From: Fratercula arctica | Taxonomy: Eukaryota > Chordata > Aves > Charadriiformes > Alcidae | DNA length: 64,000 nucleotides | Direction of reading: 5' to 3' | Assembly: GCA_947846985.1 (NCBI GenBank) | Contig: CANTUZ010000001.1 | Location: forward strand, 113,415,757-113,479,756 | In this document: positions 45,401 to 57,320 of the stretch, one piece after another | Layout of the letters: each line of letters starts with the position of its first letter | Position numbering within the stretch: the stretch's first letter is position 1 | The notes under the pieces: generated by a model | Databases searched by the model: none | Seen by the model: the letters and a program-made list of their open reading frames with translations, nothing else | Told to the model about the DNA's origin: nothing | Program-made: the position numbers and the translations under genes

Positions 45401-48400
45401 GCTAGACCAACATCTCAAAGCCAAACCTAACTCTTTTTACTGTCTCTCGTTCAACGCTGCTCCTTTTATTTCCCTCAGAAACATCTGCCAGAGGCAAAAG
45501 TTTATAGCTAGGATTTGAAACTACTTTGCTAGTCGTCTGCCAGGACGAGGGTTGTCACACGGCTGGTGAGGGCAGGGAGACGAACCCGATGGCAGGGGAG
45601 GGAAACGTGGAAAAACCCTTATCTTTCACTCCTAGATGTAGGCTATGACTAAGCTGATCCCAGGGCTGTGGCAGGTACCTCACAGCTTTGGCGGTGCCCA
45701 GATAAATTATGGTTGGCAAAACCTGATCTGGATGACTTCTGGAAAAGAAGCAGTAAAATATAGCCTGTATGTTCCGAGCAATAGAAATAAACTTACTATT
45801 TTTGGCCTTCACAAATCTTTTCCTTCTATGCATATCAGAGAGGACTTTTGAATGGGGAGTTTTAGTGCACCCACACGTGCACTTCCCTACTTCCCTAAAG
45901 TCTTCCTAAGGTAAAAGGGTCTCGTTTCAAGCCATCTTCTCAGCAGTAGCCTGTACACTAACTAATACAGAGGGAGGAAAGGTTTCACATGGTTTAAGCT
46001 TGTGCTCTTTTTTCCTTTCAGATGAGATGCTGCTTCTCTTTTCCATCCATTGATCCTCTTTGTGAAGAAAAGGGTCAGCTTCATTGTAGCTACTCTTCTG
46101 ATGAACTTTAGGTGAAGGTGTACCTAGGAACATAAGAGATTTGTGTATGTCACATGCATCCAGAGGGGTTTGACAGCCAAGATATCTTCGAGTTTATTCT
46201 CACATAAAATCTATACAGTTTTAACTACAAAGCAATACAGAACCTGTAATGTTGTTATTCTGATATGAACATATCTCTCTATCCATACATCTTCGTCCCC
46301 CAAAGAAAAGCAGTAACAACAATGATATAAGTCATTTCTAGACTGGTATAATTAAATATCCCTTTGACATTGCACCGGTTTATCTGTATTAGTAAAAAAA
46401 CATATAACTGACTGACAGCACTAATCCATACACAAACACCTTTGAAATTCTTCTATACAAAGCTATAAGCTTTGGCAACCAATACAAAATATCACATCAT
46501 CACAGGAAACATGCAAAAATGTTTGCTGAACTGTGGAAAGATTTCCATGTATTTTCTTCCCAGTGACACATAGAACATTACAAATGTATTTGCAAAACAC
46601 AAGAAGGAAGCAGATGTGGACAATACTATTAATATATTTAAATTAAAACCTGCAGTAATTTTTTGTTTTTAAATTACTTTAAGCAACTGTAGATAGCAAC
46701 CTAGTATTCACAAGGTAAACCCTAATCTGGAATGCCGTCTCATTTGAACATTTAGTGCTTTTTTCAATTCACATATCAGGGTGTTTTTAAAGAAATACAT
46801 CTTGGTTTCTATACTTTCAATATCAATGACGAGCTGCAAATCTCGCTTCCCATAACAGTAATTTCAAGTGGCTCTTGCTAGGAGACAAGGCTTCTAAACC
46901 TGTCCAATAAAATATTTGAAATATTCGACTACACATAACATTTTCCCAATTCCCCTCTGTACTGACTAATACAAATTTTATGCAGTGACCGAATAACGCC
47001 TCACACACTATGGCATTATGCCACATGCTAAAAGAGCCCATGTGCTCTCTCACAACAGAGCACTGTGTCTGTAGGCTTTTAGGATGTAAACCTACAAAGG
47101 AATACATTTCATCTGAGGTGAGAAAACTTAAATTCTGGAAGATGGAATTGAGTAAAGACACCAGACTCAGTGGAAACTGGAATCAGTTTTCAAATCCAGA
47201 TTCCTTAAATGCAGCTCAATAACTTAAGTTTTGAGCATGAAGTTTGCAGATATTTGGACTGCTGACTCAGAGGAATAATGAGGCACAGCAGTAATGTGTG
47301 CCATTTTCACATCACATCTCTGCAGATTGGCAGGGAGCCAGCAAGAAATTATTTTTCCCAAAGAGGAATGCAACTTTCACTTGATAAAAATTTTAACAAC
47401 CCTCAAACTAAGAACTCTTTAGTCTATTTCTTTCTTGTCCCAAGTTTTTGTCACCCAAAAACATCCAGTAGCCTAGCACGTCTCAAATATCTGATCTATT
47501 TATTTCTGTGTTACTGCTACAAAAGACTTAACATAAAAAGAACATAAAAAGAACTCTTCCACACAATGTAATACCAGTTTATTACAGAAAACAATTATTA
47601 TATCTTACAGAGGGGAAAAAAAAAATCTTTCAAAAGAACTGCAAAGAATTCAAGGTATCTCTCAGCCCCTCAGGTGCGGTTCTGGCCCTGTAACTCCACA
47701 GTCTGACAAGGGCTCCCAAGAACATGCTCAATTGCAACAAACTGTTCTCAGGTTCATTCGATATTAATCTCTTAGAACAATATTACAGCTCTCAACCTCA
47801 GTGTAGAGAGAAATATAGATTTTCAATCTACAATTCCTATTTTGAATTACAAAATCGGAGATTGTGCAGCACTGTACTTGTAAGCTAAACATCCTATCAA
47901 ACCAGAAAAGGACCTTTTCTCTTGTCTATGTCAAGGCTTGGTTCACACAAATGCTAACTTTACGAAGAAAAAAAGCTCATTACAGAATGTTGTGGCAAGG
48001 TACGTGCTATAATACTGCATTTGAGCTTTCTCATGACAGATAGGAAGATTCTAAAGCTGAACCATGAGGCCAGAAATCAAGATCTGAGATTGATTTTCAG
48101 CCTAATCAGACTCCTTTCTGATTTTGTGACAGTTAGTAGTTTTTCTATGCCTTTTTTCTGCCACACTACCCAGCCCTCTCTCCTGACAAGAGAAACAGAC
48201 TCGATACTTCTGTTTTGTGCTTCCAAGTTGTTTTTCTTTTAGAAGTGCTTTATAAGGAGGGTAGTTTCTGTTTAGCACATCTCCTCACATGTGTTTCACC
48301 AAGTGTATTTTCATTATGTGAGCTATAAAACTACAGGCCAAGCTCTCTCTTTTAAGAGAGTCCTTGAACACCAAAGCTTGTTAGCCAAGACATCGAGGCA

Positions 48401-49001
48401 TAAGAAGTGGAATGTTACCTAAAGTAGTATTTCTGAAGCTGCAAAATACCTCCCAGTTGGCTGATCATACAAGTGATTGTTGTTCCACATGTACAACTCT
48501 TACATGCTACAAAAACTGGAAAAATGTGAAGTCACATCCCTAAAGATGAATAGATGAAAAACAGGCTATTTCCCACCTCTGCTGACTGAAGGAGGAATTA
48601 AAATTTTAGGTTAATTCAAAATTGGACACGGTTTTGTTCTAGCTCTTGAAAAATCTTTGAGAAGAAGAGTTGTAACATTCCACTTTGGCAATAACACATA
48701 AAGGTAAGTTCTAACTTTTCTTTAGCTTTGAACTGTTTACCAAGTTTAATCTGAGTTGACATGGTACTTAATTCCTCCAAGACCAGCAATTTTACAAAGT
48801 AAATCTACCATTTCTATGTACCTCAGTTTCGACCATTCCATTTCCACATCAGCAGTGGCTACATTGGCCTAAAAGTGAGTTAGCTGCTCTATCAGTAACT
48901 CTGAAGCAAAGCTAATCAATCACTGGACCAAAGAAAGCTACACACTCATGTCTGGCTATTTTTCTCTGAGATAGAGTACAGTTCAAATATAAATTACAAG
49001 C
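45401..49001. other. Unique non-coding stretch
   Basis: The 112-codon minus-strand frame (46823-47161) and the 89-codon plus-strand frame (47278-47547) carry no recognised motif. No repeats identified. Confidence 0.4.
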
Positions 49002-49229
49002 TTGATGAAGGAATTACAAGATAAGATGTTATGGCTTGAGTTATACAGGAGACAAAACACAATTTTATTGGTTCCTTTGAGCATTTCCATCTCAAAGCTT
49101 CTGTTGATTGAGTCTTTCACAAAAGGCAATGCCATAACCAATCAAAATGGAGACTATCCATGCCAGGGAAATATTGTAGAAGATGTTAAGAAAGCCAGTC
49201 TTATCATTTCACTAGCTAAGGGAAGGTAA
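49002..49229 (+). other. Exon-like open frame ending at a strong splice donor
   Basis: A 75-codon frame runs into ggaag|gtaagt (49223-49232), a near-ideal vertebrate 5' splice site. The frame ends just past the donor, as an exon would. An acceptor candidate (gagtctttcacaaaag, 49110-49125) is poor. The translated product has no known domain. It could be a lncRNA exon, a coding exon or chance. Confidence 0.15.
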
Positions 49230-52200
49230 GTACTAGAAAGTATGATTTTTAAACTATATGGCAACATACTGATGAATATGAAAACCCTTCGGCAGATATG
49301 AACCAATACATCGTCCTTCTGGAATATAATACCACCAGAGACACACACCAAGAACATTCAATCAAACTAAACCATTGTGCTAAGGAATTTTAAATTTTAA
49401 AATATATACAGTAATCCAGGGAGATTAATTCATTACAGTAGGTTCAAAACAACAATAAGATCAATGCACTCAGAAGGCATGTGGTATAGTGCTTATTTAT
49501 TTACTGTTGTGACTTCAGAACATAGAGTATCTCTGATGATGCCGGTTGCAAATAATGTCAGCAGAAGTGTTTACAGCCACTCAGGATGCTTAGGAGGGAA
49601 ATTAAGTTGTTTTTTACCATTGGCAGAGTACTACAAACATTCTTCTTGAATGCCGCTTCAGGAACCAGCATTCAAACATGGTGGCCAGATTTAGAACAGA
49701 AAGCATCTCTGTTAGAACAGAAAGCTATCTAAGTACTCGGGAGAGCCACAAACTGCAAAACTAGGTCTGTAATGACTGCCATTAAATCCACACAGCCATT
49801 TACCCCTCTGGAGCATTTTCTGTTTACTTTAGGGCAATTTACCATAAAACCTAGCCATTAAAAACAGCTATGCCTAATGCTAGGACAAGGTTGTTCCATG
49901 ATGCGTTTCAAAAACTAAGCATCCACACACTGAAGATTTTTATTACAAAGGCTATTCAAGATCTGTGTTACTGTTCTCCTGCTCTAGAATCAGTGAAAGG
50001 CAGCACTATCTCAGCTAGATAATTTGCCATTTAGGACTTGAAAGCTTTGTGCTGAAAACTTTCACGGGAGTAAAAACATTTCATTTAACTTTTTGTTATT
50101 TAATTCTGGGGTTTGGGAGAAGCTTCCTGGGGAAGAAATTTATGGCATCCTACTTTTTAGTATATGCTGAAAAGTTGCTAGCAGGGAGGCTAAGATAATT
50201 TCACAAGTCAACGGTTGACATGCGTGAGCACCGTACTTTCTCAGATTTTATGACTATAGCTTTTCCCCACTCTGCTTATAACCTTGTCCACGAGGTGGCA
50301 GGAGAAGTTAACTAAAGCTTCATTAGTCCCTTCATGTCAAGTTACAATGCAGGGGCAGGAACAGCTTCCACTAATTAATAGACCTATTATGAGCTGGAGC
50401 ACAAGTTACCATAAGTAAAGGTGACAAAGTTACTGAAAAATAGCAAAGCCTCTTGCTGAATAGCTGTTTTTTGGATCTAATGTCTATGCATGTGTAATAT
50501 GTGCAGTTGTAAATACGCTCCATTTTTAGGAAATTCGATCTGCAACAGCATTCCAGCACTGTAATTAATATCTAGACTCCAATTTCATTTTTATTCCAAC
50601 TTCATTTCAGTTTTGTTTTATAGAAAGTAGTTTTGCAATTCTCAATTTATCCAAAAGACAACAATTTAAAATAGAAATCATTGACCCAACTGAAAATCAT
50701 CCATCACTGATGTTCACACTTTGTAACTGGAACATTGGAATACCAAGTATTTTTACTGAGAAATCTCAATAGTACTTTCATATTTATCCATATTGCAACA
50801 ACAAGAGATCCCACGCCACAAAATCAGATTTTGTACAGGAAAAAGTCAGTCCCTAATTTGAGTTAAAAATAAAAAGAATGAGTAACGAAAAAATCAGCCT
50901 CTGCCCATATTTCCTAGAATTGGTGCTTTATTCATCCTCTTTTAATTATTTCAAACTCTCTTTGTCACTCAATACATTTTCCTTTTCTTTCACAACCACC
51001 GTGCACTGGAAAAAGAATCAATCTCTCAGGAATTACATATTGGTTAGGCACCAGCTATTAATTAAAATGAATCAAAGTTTTCTGGCTTTGTAGCAATTAT
51101 TAAATGGTATTCACTTAATTTTCTTCAGTAGAATGCAAAATAAATTTAGAGAAATTATTCAAATTTAGGCAAAATACCAGCCTTGAGAAAAAGTATCCAG
51201 AAAAATGTTTTTCATGAGTTGGTAATTCATGTAAATGGACAGCCTGGGGTGAGAATGCCTAATACCATTGCTTATTCAGATGCTTAAGTGTTAATTTTTT
51301 TGTTTCTAGAAGCACAACTACCACAGCATGTAAGTCACATCTGGAGAAGAAGCACGAAGTAAACAAGTTGCCTTTTGTTATATGTGGCACAGAAAATATC
51401 TACCCCCAACTCGCAGTGAGCAGTTAAGGAAGCCAAAAATCTTAGCAAGTATCAAGCTTCTATGATCAAACCATGCCACAGGCAGCCTGTGACAGAGGTC
51501 TGCTGTAGGTTCATGTGAGCTTAGCTAATAGGAAACTTCATAGATGATGGTGTCTTAGTAATTAGGAACTTTCATCCAAGTAAAATGACAGTTCTAAGTG
51601 CAACAGAGAATTAGTCTGCACCACATTTTCTCAGACTTTCCCCCCACTTTCTCAGCTTGGGGGGGAGGGTGGGAACCGGCTTTTTCTGCAGAAACACAAG
51701 ATTTTGGCTGATCTGGGTTCTCTCTCACGTAGTTTCCCAAACTTGCTGAATCGTCCACTAGCTTGTTAAATGAATAGTCATATCTGTCATCTCAGAATAG
51801 CTATCAGATGGCATGCAGTGTTAGAGACCATCCCAATATAAGTGATTGCAGGGAGTCAGTTTTCTCCATAAAACAGTAGAAAGCCAGTAGGCAAAATGCA
51901 ACTTCAACAACGTCAAGGCAGCAGTGGGCACAACAGTCCTGAAAGCAGACTTTATTTCATTCAATATTGACACTTCATGCTGGGGTTAGGAGAAAAGACC
52001 TGCTGAGTCAGGGTCATCAAATACGCATACAGGGGCAGAGGCACGGGGTGTGACAAGGCAGGAGGCACAACTCTAACCAAAGCAGAGCACCTGGATGTCT
52101 TCCCCACTCCTCAAGTCTGTGAATGTTTCGCAACTGTAGAGAAATCTCGGTGCTGAGCATGTGTTAGAGGAAAAAAAAAGCAGCGGTAGAGGAGCCAGAG

Positions 52201-53129
52201 ATGGTGGCAAGTCTCCCATCCAGAGTGCAAGGTTTGACTGTTTCCTTCCCTAGCCCACCCCCATCTTCAGATCATCAGATGCTCACCAGCATTTTATTAC
52301 ATCATTCGTACTTTGCTTCTAATCACATGGATTTAATTCTCTCATTAGCGCTACTTCAACGAGTGCTGCTATGAAGCATTGGAAGTGCCAGATTCGCAGT
52401 TACGGAGCAATGCACAAAGATGTGTTTGCCATTTACTGACTGCTTACAGAGAGGGCCTTTGATCCTAACCAAAGACAAACCCATCACTTGTGTAAATGGA
52501 TCCTGAGTTTTCCCCTTTCATGGATTTACTAAGGATCCTTAGGAAGGCAAGAGCTCAGCCTCATACTATACTACTTTGGTCTCCCAAGGACACCAGCAGG
52601 CTAAATTCAACTCCAAAGAGAAGGAAGGTCATGAAATATTAACTTATTTTTCAAAAGCAGAATGAAAATGTTGTCTTTTTAACATTTTCTTCACCTGCAT
52701 CAGCATTGAGTACTAAAGGGTAAACGGTTTGGCTTTGCCATTAACTTTAAAAGCATGCACTTTTAGTACTCCACCACAGCGGAGAGGCTATAAATTAGCC
52801 TGTGTTCAGCAGAGGAGCGACGGCCTCATCTGAAGTTCTCCTGGCTCCTGCGTTCAGGTGCTCCTTGGATCGGTACAGAACAAACTGTATCAACCCCACC
52901 TAATGTCCCTCTCAGACAGGGCAACAGGCCTTGAGGCTAGGAGAGAAGTAAACTTTGTATCTTGATGTTAGTAAGACACGACGGTGTCATGAACCACATT
53001 CATACCAGGAAGGAGTGTTGCATGGCAGGTTCAAAACTGTATATTAAAAATCAATAAGTTAAAAGATTAAAAACAAAACAAAACTTAAAGGGGCTATCAG
53101 TGATTTGTTTTCTAAATGTAAGGGAAAGG
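49230..53129. other. Unique non-coding stretch
   Basis: AT-rich with short frames only. A C6/G7 pair (51640-51645 and 51659-51665) could form a short hairpin. No gene, RNA or repeat supported. Confidence 0.4.
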
Positions 53130-53645
53130 GGGAGGGTTATGCAGGGAACTGTTTTGGATTTGGTACTGTTACAAGTTTTCTTTAGAGACTTGAACGAGGT
53201 GGGACAGTGTCCTTGGTCAGTTTGGAAATGGGACCACCCTGGCAAGAACTTCAAATGCAAAAAGACACAAGTAACACTAAGCAGCAGTCTGGAAAATAAA
53301 AAGTGCAAAAATTCCTTCAAATGATAAGCACAGAGGTTTGTGTTTGGGCAAGGATAAGCAAGTGCACAAAACAGGACGGTCAGGAAGCAACTTTGCTGAA
53401 GATGACCTGGGATTAGAGCAGATTACCTAAGAGAACAAACCAAAACAACCCCAAAACCAAACCAAAAAAACCAACCAAACCCTGCAATATGTAAACAGGA
53501 AGCATAGTAGTCTCACACAGTAATCCTTCCATTTTATTCTGAACTCATAAAGCCCGTGTTGGAATATGTAGTTTTCAACATCACACTTAAAAAATAATGG
53601 AGGTATCATAATGAAGAGGTCTGACAATTATTACAGGTAAAGAAT
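53130..53645 (+). mobile_element. Ancient CR1 ORF2 fragment, first copy
   Basis: The plus strand follows CR1 ORF2 from the reverse-transcriptase palm into the thumb. The clues are gcagggaactgttttggatt (53141-53160), 'cagtttggaaatgggaccaccctggc', where a CR1 would have codons for KFADDTKLG, then 'gaagcaactttgctgaagatgacctggg' (EKDLG-like), and 'atccttccattttattctgaactcataaagcccgtgttggaatatgtag' (ILPLYSxLVRPxLEY-like), then 'catgatttatgaagaaagatc'. The catalytic Asp codons are mutated, and stops and indels break all frames. An AC-rich simple run (53434-53482) seems to have grown inside it. It is far older than the CR1 at 22.5 kb. Confidence 0.65.
53434..53482. repeat. (CCAAA)-like simple repeat
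   Basis: An imperfect A/C-only run (ccaaaacaaccccaaaacc and similar) interrupting the old CR1 fragment. Confidence 0.8.
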
Positions 53646-54839
53646 ACATGATTTATGAAGAAAGATCATCACCTTTCCTTACTTCTCACTTTATGATCAG
53701 CCAATTAAGTCTTCAAATACAGAAGGGTTTTTGCCTCAGTGTGGCAAAATAGAATTGCTTTCTGGGGACAAGGAATCAGAAAAATATGTAACACTTATGC
53801 TAGGTCAAAAATGCATTGGACATCTAAGACAATATAGGTAAGGGTCTATTACAAACTTCCCCCATAATTAGAGATGAACTTCAGAGACGATAATTAAAAT
53901 TCAGTTGTTAAAAGACATTTACTTCCTTTATGTAGAATGGAGAGTGAATGTAAGTAATAAAATGCTCAGAAACACTTGAATGTTACAGAAAGTTAATTTT
54001 GGACATTCGCTAAGGCAAGAAACTTTTAGGTTAAGACAATGCTATTTTAGACACAACTTTAAAAGGTAGCATGGGCCTTAGAGAAAAACTGATCATAAAA
54101 ATGGTTCTGAATAAAGCTATCACAAGTTTGTAACATAAGAGATCTGCAAATCAAGCTTATGATTTCAAAAAGGCAAATCTAGAAAGTCCTGTAATTCCCC
54201 TGGACTGAAAACTCAAACATCTGAATTGGAATTTAACCAAGGCAGACATAGTACAGCCTGAGGCAGGGGATCAGTGGTATTGCCACATCCTCATATGAAG
54301 ATAAGAGGTGATCAAAGATACTTACCTCCAAAAAAGGAAAAGGATTAAGGTAGCAGAAATACGGACATAGTTAAAAAAATTGCAAGGGGACTAATAACTA
54401 GGGACAGCTTCATGTTATTTGTCATCAAGCATGGGAACAACACAAGCATTGCTAAATGTGAAGTCAGAACTTACGAAGCAAATGTTTCAGTAGGCATACA
54501 CTGGAAAAAAAAACCCCAACATAAAAAGAATAGAAGTAAGTTTATCATGTAGAAGGGACGAATTTAAGATAAAAATTAATCTACTCAAATTCTAATGCTA
54601 GATTAACATTCCGCCTCCATTTTCACAAAAGTAATTTTGAATACAGAATAGAGGATAAATAGCTAATGAGAAGAGTTGTTGTTACAAGTAGCATAGAAGA
54701 ACAGTGACAAAAATTTACACCCAACACTTTGAAATCAGAAGAGCTGGGTCTTTTCTTTCCCAGAATGCTGACAGATTTTCCACTTGAAACCACAGGTCCT
54801 ATAAAAAGGGTTGGAGGGTTGGGTTTTTCTGTTGTGGTT

Positions 54840-54862
54840 TTCTTTTTTTTTTTTTTTTTTTT
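54840..54862. repeat. Poly-T tract
   Basis: About 20 T in a row within the ancient CR1 copy; a later microsatellite-type growth. Confidence 0.85.
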
Positions 54863-55190
54863 CTTCTGTAGAAGATGTCAAACTAAGGTAGCTGAAGAAT
54901 ACACAGGACCTATAATACCTGTACATAAAAAGGAGAGAAGAAATACACGTTAACCTGCGTTCAATAACATCTGAGAGCTACAAACAGGTTTTGGAGGAGG
55001 TAATTAGAAACAGACATAAACAGGAAAAAGGAAGAAAAATGCAGCATGCGTTCACTGAAGATATCCTAGATAAGCCACTTCTTTGTTATTAAGATAGCAG
55101 TTTCCCCAGCAAAGGGGTTGCTTTAATCCAGAATATGTGTAGCACATTTGATCTGACCTAACATGCACACCATGTAGTTATTATCCCTAC

Positions 55191-55240
55191 CATTTATTAA
55201 AATGGTATGAAATGGTATTAAAATTTATTAAAATGGTAAG
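55191..55240. repeat. Short imperfect tandem (attaaaatggta)n
   Basis: The motif ttattaaaatggta recurs (55194, about 55223) with a shortened copy (gaaatggtatta) between. It is probably slippage within the old CR1 sequence. Confidence 0.7.
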
Positions 55241-55650
55241 GGTAATAACTCAGAGAAAAATTGTAAAGCAGGTTAAGAACTGGCTATGGGAAAAATGAGA
55301 ATGGCATTCACTGACAGGGAAACTATGGGTGCAGAGAAAAGCTACGAGTGAAACTCCACAAACATGGGTGCAAAATATTTAATAAGAGCTGGTGGCATAA
55401 AAATGCAACACTATACCAAATAAATGATATGGATGAAAACTCATGAATCAAAATAGACTGAGAAGAAGTAAGATGCAGTTGCGCTACATAATGGTGAATC
55501 CACCAGTGATATATCACTGTGAAAGGACAAATGTGATATATCAGGCTACATTTTCCCAGAAATTTCCCAGAAATGGGAAAGTACAAAACAAAGCTCATGA
55601 CTGGAGATAAGAGACACTTGAACCATGAGTAAATTAATCCAAAACAAAAC

Positions 55651-57200
55651 ACAGTTGTAAATCACTCACACCACTAACATGACGATCAGAAAATCTGTAG
55701 AATAGAGTGATTCACTAGGTGTACTAAGATGCAATTCTTGCTGTCTATCCTGATGAAGTAAAAACACTAGGGAAGTAGAAGACTCATTTAAGCTGAGGGA
55801 TATCACCCAATGAACTTAATCAGATCATCAATAAGTTTTGATTAAAAATTTGAAAAATGTCAAACACAAGAAAATTGATGTTCTGGAGCAGGAAGTTATC
55901 AAAAGCAACTAGGACGAGAAATCTCAATAGCATAGTTCAGAAAAAGAGATAAATGACATGAATGCTCATGGCAGCAAAAACCAGAGCTCTTTATCTAGGA
56001 GGTCATTTGGGGTACACACTCCAGATTGGAATTAGAACCTGTGCACTTACGTACTAAGAGCAGCCAGCATAGTTGTGAAAGTTTGTATCAATGAATCCAA
56101 GTTTTATAGGTTAATTTTGACTGGGGAGTTGGGTCAATCTTCTGGTCAGAGTTGTTTTTCTTCTCCATCTTAAATATGATTCACTTATTGCTAACATGTG
56201 CTGTGTCTGAGTAGCAGGAGGAAACAGTTCTGCCTCTGAAGCCCAGGATAAAAAAAAAAAAAAAAGAAACAGCTGGCTTGTGTATACACTTGAAAAAAAT
56301 GGTCTTGCCGTTTTTACTCCTTTAGAAGTGTTGGGCAGCTTGTACTATTAATGCCATATCATTCTTTGAAGGCAGATTCTCATATCTGTGCCAGGAGAAG
56401 AAATAACTTTCATCTTTTAAAAGAATTAGTTGCTGGTGCAAGAGGTCATTACAACATTTTCCTGTGAATCATGGTCTGGATAATAAAGCCAATAGTCTAA
56501 CAAGACTTTGCATCCCACTATTGCCCTGGGACTCTGAAGAATGCACATAGAAAAAATCAAATGCAAATTATCTGTGACTGCACTCTACACAATTGCTATT
56601 GTTAAAAGAAAACAATCAGTAAAATTCCAGAGATAGGTAGAAATGCTTATCACATTAGTGAGAACGATGTGCAAAAAGAAACCGATAGGATAGTACAATT
56701 ACAGGGTTTAAGATTCAATTTTTTTTTTATATAACTGGATATCGTCAAAAGTATTTCTATCACATTATCTTGATAGCCTGCAAAGTCACAATGGTGCTCT
56801 CGGACCCTAGGAACTATGTGCTAAAAGGCTTACCTATTCATGCAAATGTTCAGCTACACATCATCGTATTCACTGTGCGGGTCTGTCCTGCAGTCAAAAA
56901 TTCTGAGCTATCTCCACATGATTCCAATGATAGGCCCCAGCAAAAGAGAGAGTCCAGACCAGGGCTGAAGCTGTAGTAAAAGAGACTTGTGAGGAACAAG
57001 ATCAATTGTTAATTACTCCGTATTTGGGAGATAGCATAACTAAGATATAAGAATTAAGAAGTCATCAAACTAAGAAGTACCAGACCTGAATTTTTTTAAA
57101 AAAGCAAACGTACAAACAACACCCACCCCCATCTTTGTGTTTCCTTTCTGTTCTGCACATACATACCTAGACGCTGGTTGAAGTCAACAAGGTTGGTTAA
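55651..57200. other. Unique or unplaced stretch
   Basis: May include the decayed 3' end of the CR1 just upstream, but I cannot follow it. Holds a 16-A run at about 56250-56265. The longest frame is 68 codons. Confidence 0.35.
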
Positions 57201-57320
57201 ACACAGGAACGGGTTGCTCAGACGTACGGAGGGATTTCCAACATTGAAGATATTCACAACCCGCCTGGTCAAGACCCAGAGTGATCTGAGCTCACCTCAA
57301 AGTTAGATACACACAGGTCA
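57201..57320 (+). mobile_element. CR1 LINE 3' fragment
   Basis: acacaggaacgggttgctca (57201-57220), then 'gaagatattcacaacccgcctggtcaagacccagagtgatctgagctc', matches the last ORF2 codons and start of the 3' UTR of avian CR1 (consensus 'ttcaaaacccgcctggacaagg ... ctgagcaacct'). The terminal tcatagaa units are missing, so the 3' end is lost as well as the 5' end. Confidence 0.75.

Larger units (their letters stand above)
54000..55650 (+). mobile_element. Ancient CR1 ORF2, second and longer copy
   Basis: A decayed ORF2 can be followed for about 1.5 kb. The segment before the RT is recalled by gatttcaaaaaggcaaatct (54161-54180) and 'cccctggactgaaaactcaaacatctgaattgg'. RT motif order follows: 'cgttaacctgcgttcaataacatctg ... 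aggttttggaggaggtaattagaaacag' (54950-55010), gcagcatgcgttcactgaag (55041-55060; QHGFTxG-like), then 'gcacatttgatctgac' (FSKAFDxV-like) and 'gggaaactatgggtgcagagaaaagctacgagtgaaactcc' (SGVPQG region). The thumb region comes last (acaaatgtgatatatcaggc, 55528-55547). No frame longer than about 110 codons remains. The start is uncertain and may lie nearer 54150. Confidence 0.65.
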
